Virus record (IMG/VR): IMGVR_UViG_3300049825_000409 | Location: 1 to 20,773 of that record | DNA: 20,773 nt | Direction: 5' to 3' (one strand) | DNA from: a virus | Shown here: in pieces, positions 6,740 to 13,881 of the stretch | Position numbering within the stretch: the stretch's first letter is position 1 | How the letters are laid out: every line of letters begins with the position of its first letter | Notes under the pieces: model-generated | Told to the model about the DNA's origin: nothing | Seen by the model: the letters and a program-made list of their open reading frames with translations, nothing else | The model's database searches: none | Translations under genes and position numbers: made by a program

Positions 6740-9700
6740 AAAATTTGGTCGTCTCCTCTTGAAGTTTCCGGATCACGTGAAAGTAGAACTCCCGGCTGTG
6801 CCAGCGACCTTTGATCTCCAGGTCCTGCCCTAGCGCCGGAGCGTCGGGCTTCTGCGTCCGCATCTTGATCTCCGCGTCGAACCCGCCGTAGGCCATCTCG
6901 ACGCACAGCGAGTAGTACTGGCAGCCCTCGATGATCATGCGCGGCACGTTCCAGTCCACAATCTCCTCGTAGAGCTTGATGCCCTGCAACGCCTGCTCGC
7001 GCTGTCCGGGCACCAGCATGAAACCCGAGCGCTCCAGCTGGAACATCGCGCCCTGCGCGAGGTCCCTCAGGTACAGGAACTTGTTGAGCCTGCGCGTCGG
7101 GTTCTCCTGCAGGTCCTTTACGATCAGCGGGTAGTTGCGCGTGAAGCGCTTGCGTCGCGTAGGCTCGTCGACGTACCCAGCGTGGAGCAACTGCGCGTCG
7201 CCTCGCACCAGCGCGTGCTCGATACCGACGCCCATCTTGGTCTCTGGGTGCTCGTGCACGTAGCCGAAGAACTCGGCCTCGATGTCGCCGCGGAACAGTC
7301 GCGTCGGCATGTCGATGGTGAGCACCTGAGCGGGGAACGCTGAGTAGTGCACTTGAGGCATGCCCACGCCGTTGATGCCGCTGTTGCGCAGATGCTTCCA
7401 CAGCCCGAACGCGGGGCGCAGTTCCTCGTCGGCGTCGCACCAGAAACGCCAATCGCCGCAGGCGGGCTCCATCGAGCGGTTGCGTGCGGCCGCGAAGCCG
7501 CCCGTATCGACGTCGAGCGCCTTGAGCCCCTTGACCGCGCGGATCGGCCGGTACCAGAACTCCTCCTGCAACCGCTCTATCACCTCGGAAGTGCGGTCTG
7601 TCGTCGTTGGGTCGATGGCGATGATCAACTCGTCGACCGCGCGCACGAACGTCGAGACGCAGCGACGCAGCGTGTCCTCTCCGTCCTTCACGATCATACA
7701 GGCCGACACAGTCTGCCTCGGCGCCGTGTACTTGAACTTGCGGGCGTAGTCGATCTTGCCGATCTTCACCGGCTTGCCAATGGAGACGAGCTGATCATTG
7801 ACGACATCTGGCACGCGCTCTGGCTTCCAGAATGTGATCCAGGAGCCAAGCTGCCCGCCCGACGCGTCCTGCCCGGCGGGGGCGTAGCAGAGCTGAGCCT
7901 CCTTGCCGAACAAGTCACGCAGGTCAAAGTACTCGAAGTGGTGCACGTGCTCGCGCCCGCCCCAGTACGACTCGCCCTCGATGCCGTTCCACTCCCAGCG
8001 CCCGCACGGCGTGGTGAGCAGAAACGAGCCGTCGACGGCGAGCTTCGTGGCCAATTTCTGGAGCAGGTTCTTGTAGTCCCAGACGTGCTCGACGATCTCG
8101 GCGGCGATGATGAGATCGAACTCACCCACCAGTTCCGAGATGTCGGCCTGCGTGCCGATGGCGAAGTTCGCATTCTCCAGCTTCTCGCGCGTGCGCCAAC
8201 GCTCGGCCGCGTTGATCGCCTGCGGCGAGATATCCATACCGACGAACTCGACGTTCTGGAACATCGACGCGAGCGGAATGGTGTAGTGACCATGCGCGCA
8301 GCCGAAGTCGAGCACGCGCATGCGACGCGGGATGAACTGACCCGGGTCTTCCAGCTCTTCAAAATCAACTACCGGCGGACTTGCGTCAGCGGCAGCCAGC
8401 GCGTCCTGATAGACCTCGATCTTCTTCTCATGCTCCTGCTGCCGTTTGTCCTCACTGACCTGAAACAGCTGCACCGCCTCGTCCACGAACTGGTGGGCAC
8501 CGCGGAAGCGCGACGTGCCGGTGCAGTCCTCGCCCTGCGTCGCGAGCGCCGGGTTCGAGTCGTAGTACTTCTTCTGGTGAAACGCGTAGTGCTCGGCGTA
8601 GGCGGCTGGGTCCTCGATGAAACCGTAGAGCTTGGCGCGTTCCTGCTGCGCGGCGTGCGCGATATCGTCGTCACCCCAGACCTCCCCCTTGCTGTTCTTG
8701 TGGTCTTTTCTGTACTCATCGAACGCGCTCACGTCGCTGTGGTCGAGCAGGTGCCGCAGCATGTTCGCCGTCGTCTTGCGCCGGGCGAACAGGTCGTCGA
8801 CCACCGACTCGAACTCGTCAGCTGCGTTGGCCCAGCCGCGCGTCTTCGCCGACTCCAGCTGCCGCGCCGACTTCTTCGCCCACCACTCATCGGTCGGCGA
8901 CGACTTGGTGCGCTTCTCGACCCAGCGCACGAACGCCTTCTCGTCGGCCTTGCCGCCCGCGAGCGGTAGCAGCGTCACGCCGGAGCCCTCGCAGGTCTCG
9001 CTGAGCGCGCCGACGTCGGACGCCAGCATCGGCAGGCCAGCGTGCATCGCCTCCATCGCCGTGATGCACGACACCTCCTCGAACTCCGATGGGTAGATCA
9101 ACAGGTCGAGCGACATCTGCAACTGCGCGAGCGCGGCCTTGTCCAGCGCCCCGAGCAACGTCACGTTCGGCAGCGCGCGGGCCTGCTCGTACAGCGACTC
9201 GTAGAACGCGCGCATCTGGTCGACCGTGTTGTCGTAGCCGCAGACGAAGAGCCGCGCGTTCGGCGCCGACTTCGCGAGCTGCGCCATGATGCCGCCGGGC
9301 CGCACGAGGTGCTCCAGGCCGCGCTCGGGTCGCGACTGGTAGAGCATGTTGAACTCGGTCGCCGCGATCACGATCCCGGGCTTCCCCTCCTTGTCGACGT
9401 AGAACCCGGCCTTCTCGCCCTTCGCCACGAGGTCGGTGCGGTTGGCGTACAGCGCTGGGTCCACGCCGTTGCGCACCACGCGCACCGAATCCGGGTTGAA
9501 CCCATGCACGCCGAGAAACTGCTTCTTGTGCCACTCCGAGACGCAGGTGAAGGCCCCGACCTGCCACGACCCCTCAGCCAGCATCGGACCGTTGCGGTGG
9601 AGGGCGAGGTCGTGCATCTGGTGGACGCAGACCTTCGACGCCCAGCGCTTGTGGAACCCCATCGGGTGGCGCTGCACGAGCAGCACGTCGTGAGGGGTCG

Positions 9701-9944
9701 AGGTCGCGTAGAACTCGAACTTCTCGCCCATCGGGTGCTGCTGCGAGGCCGGCCCCGCCCAACAGTACTGAACACCGTCGAACGCGCCCTCCTTCTGCTC
9801 GTTCGTGAACACCGAGACGCGGTGCCCGCGCCGCGCCATCTCGAGCGCGAGGTAGTAGGCGGCCGACTCCGAGCCGCCGAGCGAGCGCTTCTTGATCGTG
9901 TCGCCGTTGAACGGCATGCCCATCGAGTGTATGACGAGTTCCAT
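6720..9944 (-). CDS. Three-enzyme fusion: GT4 glycosyltransferase - SAM methyltransferase - GT2 glycosyltransferase
   Basis: 1074 residues from ATG 9942-9944, one base after the upstream stop. The longer open frame to 10304 was rejected because it overlaps the previous gene. Residues 1-385 are a GT-B, GT4-like transferase: GGSESAAYYLALEMARRGH near the start and EEVSCITAMEAMHAGLPML (E-x7-E type) near 287-308. Residues ~400-535 are helical and unassigned. Residues ~540-700 are a class I methyltransferase: VLDFGCAHGHYT (SAM-binding), FVGMDIS, then FDLIIAAEIVEHVWDY. Residues ~744-900 are a GT-A, GT2-like transferase: VSACMIVKDGEDTLRRC, GGFAAARNRSM, and a DxD-type WCDADEEL. The C-terminal ~170 residues are helical (perhaps TPR-like). 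It probably builds and methylates a short glycan on an unknown acceptor. All three active-site motif sets look intact. No signal peptide or membrane span is seen, so it is probably cytoplasmic. Confidence 0.9.
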   Translation of the reverse strand: MELVIHSMGMPFNGDTIKKRSLGGSESAAYYLALEMARRGHRVSVFTNEQKEGAFDGVQYCWAGPASQQHPMGEKFEFYATSTPHDVLLVQRHPMGFHKRWASKVCVHQMHDLALHRNGPMLAEGSWQVGAFTCVSEWHKKQFLGVHGFNPDSVRVVRNGVDPALYANRTDLVAKGEKAGFYVDKEGKPGIVIAATEFNMLYQSRPERGLEHLVRPGGIMAQLAKSAPNARLFVCGYDNTVDQMRAFYESLYEQARALPNVTLLGALDKAALAQLQMSLDLLIYPSEFEEVSCITAMEAMHAGLPMLASDVGALSETCEGSGVTLLPLAGGKADEKAFVRWVEKRTKSSPTDEWWAKKSARQLESAKTRGWANAADEFESVVDDLFARRKTTANMLRHLLDHSDVSAFDEYRKDHKNSKGEVWGDDDIAHAAQQERAKLYGFIEDPAAYAEHYAFHQKKYYDSNPALATQGEDCTGTSRFRGAHQFVDEAVQLFQVSEDKRQQEHEKKIEVYQDALAAADASPPVVDFEELEDPGQFIPRRMRVLDFGCAHGHYTIPLASMFQNVEFVGMDISPQAINAAERWRTREKLENANFAIGTQADISELVGEFDLIIAAEIVEHVWDYKNLLQKLATKLAVDGSFLLTTPCGRWEWNGIEGESYWGGREHVHHFEYFDLRDLFGKEAQLCYAPAGQDASGGQLGSWITFWKPERVPDVVNDQLVSIGKPVKIGKIDYARKFKYTAPRQTVSACMIVKDGEDTLRRCVSTFVRAVDELIIAIDPTTTDRTSEVIERLQEEFWYRPIRAVKGLKALDVDTGGFAAARNRSMEPACGDWRFWCDADEELRPAFGLWKHLRNSGINGVGMPQVHYSAFPAQVLTIDMPTRLFRGDIEAEFFGYVHEHPETKMGVGIEHALVRGDAQLLHAGYVDEPTRRKRFTRNYPLIVKDLQENPTRRLNKFLYLRDLAQGAMFQLERSGFMLVPGQREQALQGIKLYEEIVDWNVPRMIIEGCQYYSLCVEMAYGGFDAEIKMRTQKPDAPALGQDLEIKGRWHSREFYFHVIRKLQEETTKFYESPYA

Positions 9945-9945
9945 G

Positions 9946-10374
9946 TCAGTACCCCCTCTCGAGCATGCGGCGCAGCTCAGGGTCGCGGTAAGCGCCAAGC
10001 AAGCTACCAACTTCGGCCTCAGCATGCTTGTGGAGTTGCGCCCCCAGAAAGTACTGCGCAATAGCGATCGCACGCGCAATGTCCACGGTCCCGGCCATGT
10101 GCGGATATATGCATCCATTCGGGTACGCGACGAAAACCGCCAAGCCATTCGGAACCAGCCCGAGGTTGTTGCCGTTGCTGAAGAGGTTAGGAAGCTCCTC
10201 GTTGACGAACTTGCGCAGCGCCTTGGCTGAGGCCACGTGCTGCGCGAGGGGGTCGACGGGCTGCGCCGCCCGCTTGTCCTGTTCACGGTAGTTGAGTTCG
10301 GCATTCGCCTTGCTCAGCTCCCCCTCGAGTTCCTGGACGCGCTTCTGCAGAGTCTGTTTTGTATCACTGCTCAC
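9946..10374 (-). CDS. Coiled-coil phage protein of unknown function (142 aa)
   Basis: It starts at GTG 10372-10374 with a strong AGGAGG (10380-10385) 5 bases upstream. Residues 1-33 (SDTKQTLQKRVQELEGELSK onward) form a charged coiled coil. The remainder includes HVASAKALRKFVNEELPNLF, a Gly/Asn-rich turn SNGNNLGLVPNG, and a helical IARAIAIAQYFLGAQLHKHA. I do not recognise the family. Its place between capsid and glycosyltransferase genes suggests a virion assembly or minor structural role. The hydrophobic stretches are too short or too polar for membrane spans. Confidence 0.6.
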   Translation of the reverse strand: MSSDTKQTLQKRVQELEGELSKANAELNYREQDKRAAQPVDPLAQHVASAKALRKFVNEELPNLFSNGNNLGLVPNGLAVFVAYPNGCIYPHMAGTVDIARAIAIAQYFLGAQLHKHAEAEVGSLLGAYRDPELRRMLERGY

Positions 10375-10409
10375 TTGAGCCTCCTGTCAGACTGCGGTAA
10401 CTACGTTGA

Positions 10410-10646
10410 TCAGATGCCCTTTGCGGACGGCGCGAAGTCGTCGAAGAAGCTCTCGCGGCCCTTCACGCCCTTCAGCAGTCGCTTGCCGAGCTCGATCGCC
10501 TTCGCGTCGATCTTCTGCCCGCGCTGCGCGTTCGCCGTCTGGTCGCGCTCGATGTCCTCGGCCATCCGGAGCTTCTCGTCCTCGGACAACTCTGCCTCAG
10601 CCTTCTTCAACCCGCTCGCCTTGTGCACTGGCCATAGAAAACCCAT
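10410..10646 (-). CDS. Small helical protein, paralogue of the adjacent 61-aa protein
   Basis: 78 residues. I chose ATG 10644-10646 over ATG 10652 because GGAG (10653-10656) lies 6 bases before it and directly abuts the other. The sequence begins GFLWPVHKASGLKKAEAELS and continues as a charged helix with EKLRMAEDIERDQ, then KAIELGKRLLKGVKGRESFF. The first 20 residues match the neighbour's GLRPLHKATGRTKQPAELS, so the two genes look like products of a tandem duplication. Function is unknown. Position after the capsid gene suggests head or neck assembly. Confidence 0.6.
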   Translation of the reverse strand: MGFLWPVHKASGLKKAEAELSEDEKLRMAEDIERDQTANAQRGQKIDAKAIELGKRLLKGVKGRESFFDDFAPSAKGI

Positions 10647-10648
10647 TG

Positions 10649-10834
10649 TCATCTCCTCTTATCGTTTCCGAGCATTGTGTTCACGTAGCCCTTCGCCCTC
10701 GCCTCGCGCCGCTCGCGGTGCTCCCGCTCGCTAGACGCCTGCGCCCTCTGCTCCCGCCGGCTCAGCTCCGCCGGCTGCTTGGTCCGCCCCGTCGCCTTGT
10801 GCAGCGGCCGCAGCCCCGTCGTCGACTCCGCCAT
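10649..10834 (-). CDS. Small basic protein (61 aa), overlaps the upstream gene in another frame
   Basis: It starts at ATG 10832-10834 with AAGGAG (10842-10847) 7 bases upstream. It begins AESTTGLRPLHKATGRTKQP and continues as a highly charged Arg/Glu helix (RREQRAQASSEREHRERREA). The N-terminal 'G-x-P-x-HKA-T/S-G' motif is shared with the next gene downstream, which is strong evidence that this frame is used. Its first 104 bases overlap the end of the 79-aa gene in a different frame, unusual in this compact operon. Function is unknown; it may bind nucleic acid or act in assembly. Confidence 0.55.
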   Translation of the reverse strand: MAESTTGLRPLHKATGRTKQPAELSRREQRAQASSEREHRERREARAKGYVNTMLGNDKRR

Positions 10835-10970
10835 CTCCCGTCTCCTTCGCGGTCGTCAGACCGCTCGCGTGAAGGTTCTTGACCTGCTTCGTCCCGTCGT
10901 CGTGCGTCACCGTGATCTCCTCGACCACCGGGTCCGTCACCACCGCGTTGTCCGGCATGTACTTCGTCAT
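10731..10970 (-). CDS. Small acidic protein (79 aa) after the major capsid gene
   Basis: It starts at ATG 10968-10970 with a strong GGAGGAGG (10980-10987) 9 bases upstream. Residues 1-45 look like normal coding sequence (DNAVVTDPVVEEITVTHDDG, then KQVKNLHASGL). The last 30 residues are low-complexity Ala/Gly/Glu/Asp, exactly where the gene overlaps the 61-aa gene, so the tail may be a by-product of that frame. It may be a short head-completion or decoration factor. No family recognised. A +1 frameshift would join its N-terminus to the 61-aa frame; I see no clear slippery site. Confidence 0.5.
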   Translation of the reverse strand: MTKYMPDNAVVTDPVVEEITVTHDDGTKQVKNLHASGLTTAKETGDGGVDDGAAAAAQGDGADQAAGGAEPAGAEGAGV

Positions 10971-10996
10971 CGCGCTCGCCCTCCTCCGTTAAGTTA

Positions 10997-11022
10997 CGGC
11001 GGCCCCTGCGCGCGGGCCGCCG
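10997..11022 (-). other. Strong stem-loop after the major capsid gene
   Basis: A perfect 9-bp stem (CGGCGGCCC with GGGCCGCCG) closes an 8-base loop, between the capsid stop (11037-11039) and the next ribosome-binding site. No U-run follows on the transcript, so it is not a classical intrinsic terminator. It may protect the 3' end of processed capsid mRNA or reduce read-through into later genes. Confidence 0.55.
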
Positions 11023-11036
11023 CCACTGTCACTCCG

Positions 11037-11996
11037 TTACTGGCTGGAGTTCACCGCCACGATCAGGAACCCGTACTCGGGCGCCGTGACCTTCTCGTCC
11101 TGGTAGTACCCGACCTCGGCCTTCTCGGACTTGGTCTCGCTGTTGCGCGGGTGGATCTCACCCTGCATGTTGGCGAGCCCCGGCCGCTGCCAGCGGAACG
11201 AGTACGCGAAGGACGGGTCCTCGATCGTCGGCGAGGGCGGTGCGTAGTACACCAGCACGTTGTGTGCCCAGACTGGCGTCACCGCCTCGGCCTGCGCCTC
11301 GTTGGCGTTCGAGAAGAACGACTCACCGACCAGGATCTGGTCGACCTCGAACAGCGCCGCCACCTGCTGACGGCTCACGTAGCCGCCGCCGTTGTTGACG
11401 CCGTAGATGAGGTTGCGCACGTTCGCCGTACGGCGGAACGAGTCCCACGCCCGCGCCCCGAACACGATCCTGTTCGGCCTGTACCCCGTGCGGTAGAGCA
11501 CGTTGTCGATGGCCGCGTTGACCGAGTTGAGGGGCGTGTCCGCGGTGCCCGCGCCGTTCCAGGCCGAGCTGACCGTCGCCGAGGACCCGACGTTCGCCGT
11601 CGAGTTCACGGTGAGCGAGATGCGCTGGTCCCAGTCCAGCATCAGCTTGCCGGTGAGGTACTGCGTGCGGCCTGTGACCAGCTGCATGTAGTACGACTCG
11701 TCCATGTTCGCGAGGTCCTCGTCCGTGATCGCTGTCGACAGGGCGTAGTTCTTCGCGTAGTAGGAACCGCTCGAGACCGAGCGGGTGATCTGGCGCGCGT
11801 ACGTGCCCGGCGCGCGGCTCGTCTCCTCGACGTTGAGAGCCTCCTGCCTCGACCAGATGTTGTAGAGATCCGACTGCTTGGCGACAGTGACGATCGGGAA
11901 GATTTGATCGGCAATGGCGCCGCGCGGGCGGTACCCGATGGCCATCTGCGTGATGACCTTGTTGATGTGGAGATCTTGACCGACTGAAGTACCCAT
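11037..11996 (-). CDS. Major capsid protein
   Basis: 319 residues from ATG 11994-11996, with GGGAGG 11 bases upstream. The N-terminus (INKVITQMAIGYRPRGAIAD then QIFPIVTVAKQSDLYNIW) and the later NRIVFGARAWDSFRRTANVR, VSRQQVAALFEVDQILVGES and WAHNVLVYYAPP are typical of one large group of HK97-fold capsid proteins often labelled 'major capsid protein' or 'DUF5309/Mu gpT-like'. The length fits. It follows protease/scaffold and decoration genes, the standard order. It forms the shell that holds the genome. No long N-terminal delta domain is visible, consistent with a separate scaffold. The stem-loop after the gene suggests its message is handled specially, fitting a protein needed in hundreds of copies. 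Confidence 0.9.
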   Translation of the reverse strand: MGTSVGQDLHINKVITQMAIGYRPRGAIADQIFPIVTVAKQSDLYNIWSRQEALNVEETSRAPGTYARQITRSVSSGSYYAKNYALSTAITDEDLANMDESYYMQLVTGRTQYLTGKLMLDWDQRISLTVNSTANVGSSATVSSAWNGAGTADTPLNSVNAAIDNVLYRTGYRPNRIVFGARAWDSFRRTANVRNLIYGVNNGGGYVSRQQVAALFEVDQILVGESFFSNANEAQAEAVTPVWAHNVLVYYAPPSPTIEDPSFAYSFRWQRPGLANMQGEIHPRNSETKSEKAEVGYYQDEKVTAPEYGFLIVAVNSSQ

Positions 11997-12007
11997 TGAT
12001 GCTTGCG

Positions 12008-12013
12008 CCTCCC
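12008..12013 (-). promoter_or_regulatory. Ribosome-binding site of the capsid gene
   Basis: GGGAGG on the minus strand begins directly after the decoration-gene stop TAA (12015-12017) and lies 11 bases before the capsid ATG. It supports that start over alternatives inside the gene. Confidence 0.6.
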
Positions 12014-12014
12014 G

Positions 12015-12380
12015 TTAGAATGACAATGTGCCCTGAGGCGCAAAGCTGAACATGCCCGCGAAGAGGTCGCCAGAGTTGGCCGCCTCCAGCGCCCTGCCGC
12101 ACCCGGTGTGGCCCGAGGTCGCGGAGATCATGTACCCGGACGTGGTCGTCATGACCCTCGCCCCGATCGCGATCGACGCACCCGCCCACGCCTTCATGTA
12201 GCCGGAGATGCCCATGGAGACGCCGGCACCGATGGGGCCGCGCGACTTCAGGAGGCCTGCCGCCAGCACGTCTGTCGACGCGATGGTCCCGTTGACGTTG
12301 ATCGCCCGGTGGAGTGGAATGGCCGACAAGTCGACCGTGGTCTCGACCGGGACTGCTACGTATTCGCCTTCTGTTGCCAT
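12015..12380 (-). CDS. Head decoration / capsid cement protein (DUF2190-like)
   Basis: 121 residues from ATG 12378-12380, three bases after the protease stop. The sequence is Gly/Ala-rich and beta-predicted. It has an N-terminal EGEYVAVPVETTVDLSA, a middle run of Gly-rich strands (GVSMGISGYMKAWAGAS) and a C-terminal CGRALEAANSGDLFAGMFSF. The last motif (G-R-A-L-E-A-A) is characteristic of DUF2190-type proteins, which bind the outside of phage capsids and stabilise them. Position between protease/scaffold and major capsid protein is the usual one for decoration genes. It is therefore expected on the capsid surface. Confidence 0.75.
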   Translation of the reverse strand: MATEGEYVAVPVETTVDLSAIPLHRAINVNGTIASTDVLAAGLLKSRGPIGAGVSMGISGYMKAWAGASIAIGARVMTTTSGYMISATSGHTGCGRALEAANSGDLFAGMFSFAPQGTLSF

Positions 12381-12383
12381 GGC

Positions 12384-12932
12384 TCAGCGGCCTCCCGGGA
12401 TCGAATCCATCCACGCTCGGACCGAGGCTCGGTTGGCGCGCGCGAACTTCGCTGCGTCCTCCGGACCCCAGACCTTGCCCTTGTCCTCGAACTCCTTCTG
12501 CTGCTCCGCGATGGCCTCAGCGAGCTCGTCGCCCGGCGTCGACTCCGCCTGACGCTCCTCCTGTGACCCGCCGCGAGTGAACGCCGCCCGACTCGCCGCG
12601 CCGCGCTTCCCGGCCATCGCCGAGATCGCCTCGTCGACGTCCGCGCTCGTCACGCCCAGCACTGCGGCGTCGTCGCCGAAGCGCAGAAGCTTCTCGCCCG
12701 TGTCGCGCTGAGCCGACGTGATCCGGCCCTCCTTCACGGCGCGGTCGAACTGCGCCTTGCGCTCGTCGCGGTGCTTGTTGATCGTCGCGCGCTTCTCGGC
12801 GGCCGCTGCGGCCTCCTGCGAGCGCTTGAACTCGGCCTTCTCGGCGTCGAGAGCCTTGCGCTCGGCTTCGATCTTGACCTCCGCGACCGTCAGATCGCGC
12901 AATTTGTCGTTATCCGTCTTTTCCTCTGCCAT
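12384..12932 (-). CDS. Nested scaffold protein from an internal start (182 aa)
   Basis: ATG 12930-12932 lies in frame inside the protease gene at Met169, with AGGAGA (12943-12948) 10 bases upstream. The product starts MAEEKTDNDKLRDLTVAEVK and is almost entirely coiled coil, ending with DSIPGGR. The arrangement is like Mu gpI/gpZ and lambda C/Nu3, where the scaffold is made in excess of the protease from the same frame. The scaffold would organise capsid subunits and then be degraded. Use of this start is inferred from the ribosome-binding site and the family precedent. Confidence 0.6.
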   Translation of the reverse strand: MAEEKTDNDKLRDLTVAEVKIEAERKALDAEKAEFKRSQEAAAAAEKRATINKHRDERKAQFDRAVKEGRITSAQRDTGEKLLRFGDDAAVLGVTSADVDEAISAMAGKRGAASRAAFTRGGSQEERQAESTPGDELAEAIAEQQKEFEDKGKVWGPEDAAKFARANRASVRAWMDSIPGGR

Positions 12933-13436
12933 GACTTTCTTGTCTCCTGTCGGTGATTCCCGCCGGCTGAAGACCACGCGCTGCGCGAAGGTGATGCCTT
13001 CCAAGCGCCGCGCCATGGTCAACGACTGTAGGTCTTTCAGGTTGCTGACGGCGGGTATGTCAGCTCCCAGTAGCGCCACTGCGTCAAGAACCGCGGCGAA
13101 TGACTCGCCGCCGACCTTGCTGTCCAGCAACACCTCGGAAGAAACGAACTTGTAGAGCCCCTTTCGGATCGCCTCGTAGACGATCGTTGGGATGTCGGTG
13201 AAGTCGGCGAGCAGCCTCTGCCCGTCGCGCCACACGCGCTGCACCCAGCCGAGCGCGGGGTGCCCATCGGTCACGGACTGCTCGGCGTTGTGCCCGAGCT
13301 TGAGCGGCACGCGCCCGGCCTGATTGAGCGCGGCGAAGGCGCGCACCATGTCGTCGAGCGTCGACTCGTCGAACGTGACGACCTGCGACCCCTCCCAGGT
13401 GCCGACCGCGAGGATCTCTGCGTTCTTGAGGTCCAT
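12384..13436 (-). CDS. Mu gpI-like head maturation protease with C-terminal scaffold
   Basis: 350 residues from ATG 13434-13436, whose A is shared with the upstream stop; a GTG one codon earlier is also possible. Residues 1-165 form the protease: LKLGHNAEQS with candidate catalytic His49, then GHPALGWVQRVW, and VSSEVLL with a Ser99-Ser100-Glu101 motif as likely nucleophile region. This matches the Mu gpI-like family that cleaves scaffold during head maturation. Residues ~169-350 are a charged coiled coil rich in Glu, Lys and Ala (EAERKALDAEKAEFKRSQEA), as in scaffold proteins. Protease and scaffold are encoded in one frame, and the scaffold probably is also made alone from an internal start at 12932. 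The product acts inside the prohead and is removed before DNA packaging. Confidence 0.85.
   Translation of the reverse strand: MDLKNAEILAVGTWEGSQVVTFDESTLDDMVRAFAALNQAGRVPLKLGHNAEQSVTDGHPALGWVQRVWRDGQRLLADFTDIPTIVYEAIRKGLYKFVSSEVLLDSKVGGESFAAVLDAVALLGADIPAVSNLKDLQSLTMARRLEGITFAQRVVFSRRESPTGDKKVMAEEKTDNDKLRDLTVAEVKIEAERKALDAEKAEFKRSQEAAAAAEKRATINKHRDERKAQFDRAVKEGRITSAQRDTGEKLLRFGDDAAVLGVTSADVDEAISAMAGKRGAASRAAFTRGGSQEERQAESTPGDELAEAIAEQQKEFEDKGKVWGPEDAAKFARANRASVRAWMDSIPGGR
12943..12948 (-). promoter_or_regulatory. Internal ribosome-binding site for scaffold
   Basis: AGGAGA within the protease coding sequence, 10 bases before an in-frame ATG at the junction between protease and coiled-coil parts. 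It falls where a separate scaffold product should begin. Confidence 0.55.
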
Positions 13437-13693
13437 CACGCACCTCCCGGGCCGAGCTTGAACATGGCCAGCGCGTGCGCGATCGACGCCTCGGGGTGGT
13501 TCTGGCGGAACCGCGTGATGAACGCCTCCTGCGTCTCGTAGACCTTCGGGCGCCGCTTGCGCTCCAGGGTCGCGCGGTCCCACATGGCGTAGCACACGGC
13601 GGACGCTTGGTCCTGCTCGCGACCCCTGCCCACCTCGTGCTCGATGCAGCGCGAGATGAAAGCCTTCTCGCCCTCGGCGTCGCTTGGATTCAT
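13436..13693 (-). CDS. Small phage protein with PDQ/DQ-type Cys motif (85 aa)
   Basis: ATG 13691-13693 overlaps the upstream stop as ATGA. The product begins MNPSDAEGEKAFISRCIEHE and has the arrangement FISRC ... DQASAVCYAMWDRA, close to a short motif (ISRC-x-DQ-x-AVCY-x-W) seen beside or fused to phage head proteases. The last part, YETQEAFITRFRQNHPEASI, resembles a helix pair. It directly precedes the protease gene, as such proteins often do. It may help prohead maturation; the biochemical role is unknown. Confidence 0.6.
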   Translation of the reverse strand: MNPSDAEGEKAFISRCIEHEVGRGREQDQASAVCYAMWDRATLERKRRPKVYETQEAFITRFRQNHPEASIAHALAMFKLGPGGA

Positions 13694-13881
13694 TGGCACG
13701 TCGTAGCTTGTGCCTCCTGTTTCAGTAAGTAAGCCTGTTCGATCGCCTGACGGATGGCGGGCTGCTCCCACTCCGCCCAGTTCTCACTGTTGAACACGAG
13801 CGCGCCGCTCGCCCTGGCCTGTTCGACCAGCGCCCGCACTAACATGCCGAACTGCACCATGTCGGTGGACTTCAGGTTCAT
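13690..13881 (-). CDS. Small helical protein (63 aa), unknown
   Basis: ATG 13879-13881 overlaps the stop of the previous gene (ATGA), and its own stop overlaps the next start in the same way. The product is MNLKSTDMVQFGMLVRALVE followed by a short turn and a second helix (QPAIRQAIEQAYLLKQEAQA). I recognise no family. The tight coupling on both sides is the reason to accept it. It is soluble, with no Cys motif apart from one Cys near the C-terminus. Confidence 0.55.
   Translation of the reverse strand: MNLKSTDMVQFGMLVRALVEQARASGALVFNSENWAEWEQPAIRQAIEQAYLLKQEAQATTCQ

Noticed and set aside
7347-8969. Plus-strand open frame of 540 codons opposite the glycosyltransferase fusion
   Set aside because: It is the mirror of a clear minus-strand gene with intact enzyme motifs. 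Long antisense frames are common in GC-rich DNA, and the product is Arg/Val/Leu-rich with no motif.
9945-10304. N-terminal extension of the glycosyltransferase fusion
   Set aside because: The added residues are out-of-phase translation of the 142-aa gene, and the ATG at 9944 sits one base after that gene's stop.
10731-10834. Programmed -1 frameshift as in tail assembly chaperones
   Set aside because: The second frame is +1 relative to the first, I find no slippery heptamer, and the second gene has its own ribosome-binding site.
10779-11987. Plus-strand open frame of 402 codons opposite the capsid gene
   Set aside because: Shadow of the capsid gene; composition is Arg/Val/His-rich and has no recognisable motif.
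13440-13595. N-terminal extension of the protease gene
   Set aside because: It runs across the 85-aa gene in another frame; ATG 13436 or GTG 13439 gives a normal protease start.
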